The notes beneath the pieces were generated by a model, which was not told the DNA's origin, did not search any database, and worked only from the letters and a program-made list of their open reading frames with translations. DNA of 64,000 nucleotides from assembly GCA_024742475.1 (NCBI GenBank), contig JANSYI010000008.1:1-64000 (forward strand), read 5' to 3'. Every line of letters starts with the position of its first letter. Position 1 is the first letter of the stretch. Made by a program: the position numbers and the translations under genes. This DNA is from a bacterium (lineage in GTDB: Bacteria > Myxococcota_A > Polyangia > Nannocystales > Nannocystaceae). Positions 58,224-64,000 of the stretch are shown one piece after another.

Positions 58224-60086
58224 ATGACGACGCGCCGAATCGCGACTCTCAGCTGGCTGTTGGGGGCGAGCGCTTCGGCGCTCGTGCCCGCGCTCGCCCA
58301 CGCCGCCCCAACGCAGCCCGGTGAGCTGGTCAACGACCTCTTCCTCCCCGAGCAGTGCTCGTTCTGCCACGGCTTCGCCAACGCCGTGGCCGACCTCGAC
58401 GACCCGCCCTACTCGCCGTTCAACACGTGGCAGGGCACGATGATGGCAAACGCTGCGCGCGACCCAGTGTTCTGGGCCGGCGTGGCCGTCGCCGAAGTCG
58501 ACGACCCCGAGGAGACCCAGGCGTGCATCCGCTGCCACTCGCCGCGCGCCTTCCTCAACGGCAACGAAGAGGTCATCCGCATTCAAGACCTCGGACCTGG
58601 CGAGGAGTCCGGCGTCGAGTGCGAGTTCTGCCACCGCGTCGAAGAGGACATCGGCGTCGAGCCCGGCAACGCCCAGTACACGATCTCCGACACGCTGGGC
58701 CCTGCGGGCAACAACGTCCCGCGTCACGGTCCGTGGGACTACTCCGACGGCGTGCCCGAGCCGCCGCACGACTACGTCTTCGACCCCTACATCACCGAGT
58801 CGCGTTTCTGCGGCACCTGCCACGACGTGACCACCCCGGCCGAGCGCGTCGATGACGACGGCGTCGGCTTGGGCGTCTCGTTCAACGAGCAGCGCACGTA
58901 CTCCGAATGGGTCAACTCGGCCTACTCGCAGCCCGGCGAGAATTTTGCCAGCTGCCAGGACTGCCACATGACGCCGGTGGCCGACAAGCCAGGCTGCTCG
59001 GATCACGTCAACCTCCACACCCACGCCGAAGGCGGCAGCCGCCACGACTTCAACGGCGCCAACCGCTTCATGCTCGAGCTGCTCCGCGAGGAGTACGGCG
59101 ACAACGGACTCGCGGAAGTCGCCAGCATCTACTTCGACCTGAACATCGAGCGGATGGACGAGTTCCTCGCAACCGCCGCCACGCTCGAGGTGCAAGCACC
59201 CGAGTCGTTCGACGCAGGCGAAGGCTTCGAGGGCCTACAGGTCACCGTCACCAACAACACCGGTCACAAGCTGCCCAGCGGATACTCCGAGGGCCGCGTC
59301 ATGTGGATCGAGGTCATCGGTCGCTACGGCGACGACGTCTTGTTCAGCTCCGGCGCGTGGAATGCCGACGACGGGATTCAGGTCGACCCGCAGCTGCGCA
59401 CCTATGAGGGTGTGGCCGAGGACTACGCCGACGGCACGCAGTTCCGCCTGCTGCGCAACAACCATTGGCTCGAGGACACGCGCATTCCTCCGCTCGGCGC
59501 CACGCCCGATCTCGAGACCGACCCGGTCGGTACCCGCTACACGCTCCGGCCCGACGGCACCTGGCCGAACTACGACATCACCAGCTACGCCTTCGAGGGC
59601 GTGGACGGCTTGATGGACGCCACGCCCGACGACCCCGACGACGACACGCTCGAGCTCACCGTTCGCGTCCGCTACCTCATCAACACGCCCGAGTACATCT
59701 CGTTCCTCGAGGCCAACGGCGGTGAGGCCGGCACGCACGTCGCGGGCCTGTTCGACGAGATGGGTGGCGCGACACCAACCACGCTCGCAGAGCAAGTGCT
59801 GCAGATCCCACTGGACGGCCTCGACCGACCCCCAGGCGGATCGTCGAGCTCGGGGAGCGGGTCCGAGTCCTCCACCGGGGGCGGCACGGGTCCTGGCACC
59901 ACCACGGCTCCGGCAGAAACCGAAACCTCCCCGACCATGCCCACGACCGCCGATGACTCCTCCTCGGGAGGCCCCGCTGCCGGAGGCGGAGACGAGGGCT
60001 GCGGCTGCACGCAAGGAGGCCCCGGCGGCGCGATGGCCTTCGTCCTCGTGCCACTGCTCGTGCTTCGACGCCGCCGCCGTCTTTAG
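58224..60086 (+). CDS. five-haem c-type cytochrome with MYXO-CTERM-like tail
   Basis: 620 residues. Signal ends near ALAHA. Five CxxCH sites: CSFCH (45-49), CIRCH (101-105), CEFCH (133-137), CGTCH (196-200) and CQDCH (244-248), in a cytochrome-c554/multihaem-like N-terminal half. The C-terminal half is beta-rich (VTVTNNTGHKLPSGYSEGR is typical of such cytochromes). The end has a Ser/Gly/Thr linker, then GCGCTQGGPGGAM, a hydrophobic run and RRRRRL, a MYXO-CTERM-like sorting tail. It probably carries electrons at the cell surface. It starts 18 bases after the FG-GAP/UnbV gene, so the two are likely cotranscribed. Confidence 0.9.
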   Translation: MTTRRIATLSWLLGASASALVPALAHAAPTQPGELVNDLFLPEQCSFCHGFANAVADLDDPPYSPFNTWQGTMMANAARDPVFWAGVAVAEVDDPEETQACIRCHSPRAFLNGNEEVIRIQDLGPGEESGVECEFCHRVEEDIGVEPGNAQYTISDTLGPAGNNVPRHGPWDYSDGVPEPPHDYVFDPYITESRFCGTCHDVTTPAERVDDDGVGLGVSFNEQRTYSEWVNSAYSQPGENFASCQDCHMTPVADKPGCSDHVNLHTHAEGGSRHDFNGANRFMLELLREEYGDNGLAEVASIYFDLNIERMDEFLATAATLEVQAPESFDAGEGFEGLQVTVTNNTGHKLPSGYSEGRVMWIEVIGRYGDDVLFSSGAWNADDGIQVDPQLRTYEGVAEDYADGTQFRLLRNNHWLEDTRIPPLGATPDLETDPVGTRYTLRPDGTWPNYDITSYAFEGVDGLMDATPDDPDDDTLELTVRVRYLINTPEYISFLEANGGEAGTHVAGLFDEMGGATPTTLAEQVLQIPLDGLDRPPGGSSSSGSGSESSTGGGTGPGTTTAPAETETSPTMPTTADDSSSGGPAAGGGDEGCGCTQGGPGGAMAFVLVPLLVLRRRRRL

Positions 60087-60121
60087 GTCTCCGCCAGATC
60101 GGGCTACGCTGGCGCACCTCC

Positions 60122-61501
60122 GTGGACCCCTATCTACGCACGCCCGACGTGATGGACTGCCGCGACCCCGCGACGGGCGAGCTGCTCGGCGAGGTGCCGC
60201 GCATGAGCGAGGACGAGGTCGTCGCCGCGATCCATCGGGCGCGCTTCCTCCAGCCCCGATGGGCGGCCCTGCCGTCCGAGAAGCGACGCGTGGTGCTGCA
60301 GGGCGTGCTCGACCGCGTGCTCGCGACGCAGGACGAGCTGTGCCGCATCGCGGCCCACGACAGCGGCGAGACCATGCTCGATGCGATGGTCCACGAGATC
60401 ATCCCGGTCGGCCGCGCGCTTTCAGCCCTGCTCGAGCGTGCGCGACCGTCGGTGCTTCCATGGCGGCAGAGCGCGGCGCCGCGAGGCCGACACAGCCTCC
60501 CGGGCATTCTCGGGTTCTTCACGCCCGGATACCTGCCGCTGCGAAACCTGCTCGTCCCGATCGCGCCCGCGCTTCTGTCGGGGAGCGCCGTCGTCGTGAA
60601 GGTCTCCGACCGCGTCGCGTGGTCCGCCATGCAGTTTGCCGAGCTCGTACGCGACGTGTTGTCCGAGCATGGTCACCCGCGTGAGCTGGTCCAGCTCGTC
60701 ACGGGCACCGTCGAGAGTGGCGAAGCCCTGGCGTCCGCGGGCCCCGATCGAATCACCTTCGTCGGGACCGCAGAGACCAGCCGATCCGTAGCCGCCGCCG
60801 CGTCCGCCTCCCTCACGCCGGTGTCGTACGGCATCGAGGTCTGCCACCCGATCATCGTCAGCCAGTCCGACGACCCCGACCACGCCGTTCAACCCGCCAT
60901 GCGCCGCATCTTCGCGGCCGCGGGTCAACTCCACGGCGGCGCGCCGATCGTCTACGTGCACCGCGCGAACTACGATCGGTTCCTGCGCCGTGCATCAGCG
61001 CTGATCTCCCGGCTCGAGCTCGGCTCCCCCCTGAGCACCAGCATCGACTGCGGCCCGCTCATCACGGCCGGGCGCATCGACCCCCTCGAGCGGCTGCTCG
61101 ACGACGCGGTCTCCAAGGGCGCATCACTACGCGTCGGAGGGCAGCGGCGCGACGACTTGGGGCCCACCTACTTCGCGCCCACGCTGCTCTCGGGCGTCGA
61201 CGCATCGATGCTCGTCACCCAGGAACGGCTGCTCGGGCCCGTCATGGCGGTTTGCCCCTACGAATACCTCGACCAGCTCCCCGGGCCGCCGCCGGGGCCT
61301 TCTCGCGTCGCCAAGGAGATCGAGCGGGCGATGCGAGCCGTCCCGCTCTACCCCGCCCGCGAGCCCACGTTCGCCTTCCTCGAGAGCGCCGCGCGAGCTG
61401 CCTACGGCCGCAACGTTCGCACCCGCGCCTCCGCCCTTGCGTCGGTGACTCGGCACGGCCTGGCCGACCTCCGTGCGCGCGCCCTCGAAGCCATCCGCTG
61501 A
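60122..61501 (+). CDS. aldehyde-dehydrogenase-fold protein lacking the catalytic Cys
   Basis: 459 residues from GTG 60122. The ALDH fold is plain: CRDPATGELLGEVP at the start, VVVKVSD (Lys160, cofactor), ITFVGTAETSRSV, and Glu239 in YGIEVCHPIIV at the place of the general base. But where active enzymes have GQxC, it has GQLH (His271), and the oxyanion Asn of the WNFP motif is Tyr (PGYLP). So the normal oxidation is not expected; it may be a pseudoenzyme, a binding protein or have another chemistry. It follows the cytochrome gene by 35 bases. Confidence 0.8.
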   Translation: MDPYLRTPDVMDCRDPATGELLGEVPRMSEDEVVAAIHRARFLQPRWAALPSEKRRVVLQGVLDRVLATQDELCRIAAHDSGETMLDAMVHEIIPVGRALSALLERARPSVLPWRQSAAPRGRHSLPGILGFFTPGYLPLRNLLVPIAPALLSGSAVVVKVSDRVAWSAMQFAELVRDVLSEHGHPRELVQLVTGTVESGEALASAGPDRITFVGTAETSRSVAAAASASLTPVSYGIEVCHPIIVSQSDDPDHAVQPAMRRIFAAAGQLHGGAPIVYVHRANYDRFLRRASALISRLELGSPLSTSIDCGPLITAGRIDPLERLLDDAVSKGASLRVGGQRRDDLGPTYFAPTLLSGVDASMLVTQERLLGPVMAVCPYEYLDQLPGPPPGPSRVAKEIERAMRAVPLYPAREPTFAFLESAARAAYGRNVRTRASALASVTRHGLADLRARALEAIR

Positions 61502-61557
61502 CGCGGTGGGGTCAGCCCACCACAACGCTCCACGACTCCAGTTGATAGGCTCAGCTC

Positions 61558-62205
61558 ATGATCAGGCTCGAGCTGTGCGTCGTCGCGATGATCACGGTGC
61601 TGAGCGCGTGCAAGGACGACCCGCCGGCCACGCCACCGCGCAAAGTCGACAAGAAGGTCGACACCACCCGCATCCCGGCGCCCAACCACTCGCCCCAGCA
61701 GCTGATGGATCCGGGCAAGCCGCGTCGAGTTTCGCAGAAAGGCTCGATGGAGGCCGACCTCTCGGGCCGACGCCAACACTTCTCGTTCTTTCCCCGTGGC
61801 ACCAACGTTGCGGTTCAACACGCCGACACGGGTGCATCGTGGGTCGAGATCGAAGGCGCTCTCTCGGACGAGGGCAAGCCGTCGCTCTCGTTCCACCTCG
61901 AGCCGCTGAAGCTCGACCGCAAGGCGCTGCCCGCAACCTTCGTCGCGGGCGACGCCAAGGAAGGTGCGCCAAAACTCTCCGTCACCTACGCGATGGGCCC
62001 CTCGGAGATGTGGTCATCCAAGGAGGCCAGCGACGACCCGATCCGCGTGACCATCGAGTCGCTCGAGGGCCGCACGCTCTCGGGCACCTTCGAAGGCACG
62101 CTGGGCCCGGTGTCCCCCAACCAGAGCGACCCTCTGCAGATCGCAAAGGGCACGTTCTCCGTCGACATTCGGCTACGCAAGATCGACGGCGACGCCGCAC
62201 AGTGA
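61558..62205 (+). CDS. putative lipoprotein
   Basis: 215 residues from ATG 61558. Signal MIRLELCVVAMITVLSAC with lipobox LSAC, then a charged Pro/Lys linker. The mature part is beta-rich (WVEIEGALSDEGKPSLSFHL, IRVTIESLEGRTLSGTFEG, GTFSVDIRLRKI), as in small jelly-roll or lipocalin-like domains. Not recognised. The next gene starts 1 base after the stop, so they may be transcribed together. Confidence 0.68.
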   Translation: MIRLELCVVAMITVLSACKDDPPATPPRKVDKKVDTTRIPAPNHSPQQLMDPGKPRRVSQKGSMEADLSGRRQHFSFFPRGTNVAVQHADTGASWVEIEGALSDEGKPSLSFHLEPLKLDRKALPATFVAGDAKEGAPKLSVTYAMGPSEMWSSKEASDDPIRVTIESLEGRTLSGTFEGTLGPVSPNQSDPLQIAKGTFSVDIRLRKIDGDAAQ

Positions 62206-62206
62206 C

Positions 62207-62749
62207 GTGATGCGGTTTCCGTCGAAGGTGGTCGTTGCGACCCACAATCCGGGCAAGCTGGCCGAGTGGAGGTCCCTGCTCACGGCGATGGGCGTCGAGG
62301 CTCAAAGCGCCGCAGACCGCTCGCTCCCCGAGCCCGAAGAGACCGAGTCGACCTACCGCGGCAACGCGCGGCTGAAGGCGCGCGCCGCTGCGGACCTGAC
62401 CGGGCTGCCAGCCATCGCTGACGACACCGGGTTCGAGGCCGCGGCCCTAGGCAACGCGCCAGGCGTGCTCACGGCGCCCTGGGCGGCCCAACACGGCGGC
62501 TATCCCCGGGCTCTCCACGAGATGATCCGCCGGGCGGGCGCAGGGACGCAGGCGCGGCTGGTTTGCGCCGTTGCGCTCGCGACCGCCGAGGTCGTCGTGG
62601 TTGATGAGGCGTTCGTGGCCGGCACGATTCGCGCGGCGCCCTCGGACGCGCCGGGGTTCGCTGCGATCCTGGACGCGGGTGCGCCACTGCTGAGGGGCGG
62701 AGTCCTGGCGCATCGCCGCGCAGCGTTCGAGCAACTCACTTCCCGATGA
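62207..62749 (+). CDS. HAM1/RdgB-like nucleotide pyrophosphatase, divergent
   Basis: 180 residues from GTG 62207 (ATG 62210 is equally possible). The first half matches HAM1/Rdg[32 protein letters not shown] and [19 protein letters not shown]. These enzymes remove ITP, dITP and XTP from the nucleotide pool. In the second half the usual GxGxDPxF motif is replaced by [11 protein letters not shown] and the SHR motif by AHR, so base recognition may be altered. Its end overlaps the convergent folE gene by 14 bases. Confidence 0.78.
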   Translation: MMRFPSKVVVATHNPGKLAEWRSLLTAMGVEAQSAADRSLPEPEETESTYRGNARLKARAAADLTGLPAIADDTGFEAAALGNAPGVLTAPWAAQHGGYPRALHEMIRRAGAGTQARLVCAVALATAEVVVVDEAFVAGTIRAAPSDAPGFAAILDAGAPLLRGGVLAHRRAAFEQLTSR

Positions 62750-63365
62750 GCGAGAAGAACTCGCGGCGGGTCTCGGCGTTCTCGCGAAACACCCCGAGCA
62801 TGCGCGAGGTGATCATGTTGACGCCGGGCTTGTGAACACCCCGGGTGGTCATGCACTGGTGCGCTGCTTCGATGACCACGGCGACTCCGCGAGGCTCGAG
62901 CACCGAGTCGATCGCGTTGGCGATCTGTGCGGTGAGCTTCTCCTGGATCTGAAACCGCTTGGCGTAGGTTTCGACGACGCGCGCCAGCTTGCTGATGCCC
63001 ACGACGCGGTTGGCGGGCAGGTAAGCGACGTGGCACACCCCGATGATCGGCACCATGTGGTGCTCGCAGTGGCTCTCGAGGCGAATGTCCTTGAGGACGA
63101 CGAGCTCGTCGTAGCCGGCGGTCTCTTCGAACGTGCGGCTGAGGATCTCGACCGGATCGTCGTTGTACCCCGCGAAGAACTCCTCGTAGGCTCGCGCCAC
63201 CCTGTCGGGCGTGCCCAGCAGGCCCTCGCGGTCGGGGTCATCACCGGCCCAGCGCAGCAGCGTACGCACCGCGTCCTCGGCCTCTTCGCGGCTCGGGCGG
63301 TGTTTCTCGGCGTTCTGCCGTTCTTCCTCCGCGGCGGCGACGAGCGCGAGTGCTTTGTCGTTCAT
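62736..63365 (-). CDS. folE: GTP cyclohydrolase I
   Basis: 209 residues from ATG 63365, the normal length. Zinc ligands Cys100 and His103 (SHCEHHMVP) and Cys171 (HQCMTTRG) are all present, as are GISKLARVV and LTAQIANAI. It turns GTP into dihydroneopterin triphosphate, the first step of folate (and queuosine-type) synthesis. The N-terminal 25 residues are charged ([13 protein letters not shown]). It stands alone on this strand, convergent with the HAM1-like gene and divergent from the gene at 63488. Confidence 0.96.
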   Translation of the reverse strand: MNDKALALVAAAEEERQNAEKHRPSREEAEDAVRTLLRWAGDDPDREGLLGTPDRVARAYEEFFAGYNDDPVEILSRTFEETAGYDELVVLKDIRLESHCEHHMVPIIGVCHVAYLPANRVVGISKLARVVETYAKRFQIQEKLTAQIANAIDSVLEPRGVAVVIEAAHQCMTTRGVHKPGVNMITSRMLGVFRENAETRREFFSLIGK

Positions 63366-63487
63366 GGCACGGTTATAGCCGGTGCGCGCAATCCCGCAAC
63401 GATCGGCCACTGCGACGCTGTTCTCCACGATTTCACGGGTGTCGACGGTTTCTCCAGACTCCGCGTAACACCAGCTACCATGGCAAC

Positions 63488-64000
63488 GTGAGCACGTCGC
63501 CGAGCTCCCAGCACAGCCTCGAGCTGTCGCCCACGGCCACCGTTGGCCTGCTCGTCCTCTTCGCAGGGTCTGGCGGGCTCGGCTACCTCTGGGCGGGGAT
63601 CGGGGGCGCATTCTTTGCTGGCCTCGGCATCACCACCATCGCCGCCGTAGGGGGGTTCATGCGAAAGCTCAACGCGCAGGACCGCACTCGCATCATCGAG
63701 TCCGCCCCCAACCTCACCGGTCTCCCGCCTGCGCAGGCGCTTTCCGTCATGGGCGCCATGACCGGAACCGACGGAGCCCTGAGCTTCAAGAGCGAGCTGC
63801 TGACCACGCTCGAAACCATCGACGAGACCCTCGAAGACGACCCCGACGGCGCTTTGCAAGCGTTGAGCCCCCTGCTCGCCTCGCACCCGCGAAGCCCCGC
63901 CGTCCACCTGCGACGCGCCCGAGCCCAGCGGGCCCGCGGCGACGCCGAGGCCGACACCGTCGCCACCGCCCTGCAGACGGCCCTCGACGGCGGCATGAAC
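63488..64000 (+). CDS. membrane protein with possible TPR-like part, cut by the window end
   Basis: Frame from GTG 63488 stays open to the last base (171 codons), so the gene continues beyond the window. After a polar N-terminus there are two close hydrophobic segments ([20 protein letters not shown] and [18 protein letters not shown]), then a cytosolic helical region with [14 protein letters not shown], a stretch around [17 protein letters not shown] and [20 protein letters not shown]. The last resembles TPR-like helices. No family assignment is possible from this part. Confidence 0.6.
   Translation, partial: MSTSPSSQHSLELSPTATVGLLVLFAGSGGLGYLWAGIGGAFFAGLGITTIAAVGGFMRKLNAQDRTRIIESAPNLTGLPPAQALSVMGAMTGTDGALSFKSELLTTLETIDETLEDDPDGALQALSPLLASHPRSPAVHLRRARAQRARGDAEADTVATALQTALDGGMN

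Noticed and set aside
55977..59195. 1072-codon minus-strand frame opposite the FG-GAP and cytochrome genes
   Set aside because: It is created by the repeated GAC/GTC-rich calcium loops on the other strand. It crosses a gene border and shows no domain.
1..64000. CRISPR arrays, tRNA and rRNA genes, insertion sequences, phage genes
   Set aside because: I looked for regularly spaced repeats, tRNA-like T-loops and transposase motifs on both strands and found none that hold up; the only repeats are those listed.

Overview
The window looks like chromosomal DNA of a myxobacterium, most likely the Nannocystis/Enhygromyxa/Plesiocystis side of the Myxococcota (inference from content, not from a search). 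Reasons: very high GC, strong G/C in third codon positions, many lipoproteins with Ser/Thr/Gly/Asp linkers behind the lipobox, two proteins with a MYXO-CTERM-like C-terminus, a Myxococcus-type Cys-rich repeat, a eukaryotic-like Ser/Thr kinase with TPR repeats, and many genes seen mainly in this group. I see no rRNA, tRNA, CRISPR array, insertion sequence or origin. Almost all the DNA is coding and no gap exceeds 300 bases.

Layout. 1-6.4 kb: secreted and lipoprotein genes, a KtrB/TrkH potassium channel subunit, a CBS-domain protein and a universal stress protein. 6.5-14.7 kb: a cbb3 oxidase operon (fused ccoNO, ccoQ-like, one-heme ccoP, ccoG, fixH, a SafE-like membrane protein, ccoI). Its usual partner ccoS is not there but 33 kb away at 47.8 kb. 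14.8-20.3 kb: a propeller lipoprotein, then a kinase-sigma factor pair. 20.5-22.1 kb: amtB with an atypical PII gene. 22.2-28.8 kb: VWA, LamG and EF-hand lipoproteins, a small two-gene nucleotidyltransferase module and an Rpn nuclease remnant.

28.9-38.0 kb is the most striking part. It is an 11-gene, one-strand, translationally overlapping operon encoding a free-standing acyltransferase, FabZ-type dehydratase, ketosynthase, ketoreductase, HMG-CoA-synthase-like enzyme, two enoyl-CoA-hydratase-like proteins of ECH1 and ECH2 type, two FabI-type reductases, an acyl carrier protein, and a PLP alpha-oxoamine synthase. The ACP/HMGS/ECH1/ECH2 set is the known beta-branching cassette of polyketide pathways, but here there is no modular megasynthase. 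The inferred product is a beta-methyl-branched acyl chain condensed with an amino acid to an alpha-amino ketone.

38-51.5 kb: a P-loop/HTH protein, tandem DUF2341-LamG lipoproteins, Cys-rich lipoproteins, an amino-acid dehydrogenase, orphan ccoS, a VWA lipoprotein and a short-chain dehydrogenase. 51.6-56.1 kb: a second unusual locus, a membrane protein joining a GHKL ATPase domain to a transglutaminase-like domain, followed by an overlapping gene for a degenerate GHKL-like protein. 56.2-64 kb: an FG-GAP/UnbV surface protein next to a five-heme cytochrome, an aldehyde-dehydrogenase-fold protein lacking its catalytic Cys, a HAM1-like NTPase, GTP cyclohydrolase I, and a membrane protein running off the end.

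An 88-base intergenic element occurs twice (14709-14796 and 38870-38957) with identical spacing of conserved blocks and a conserved pairing potential. It may be an undescribed dispersed element or structured RNA.
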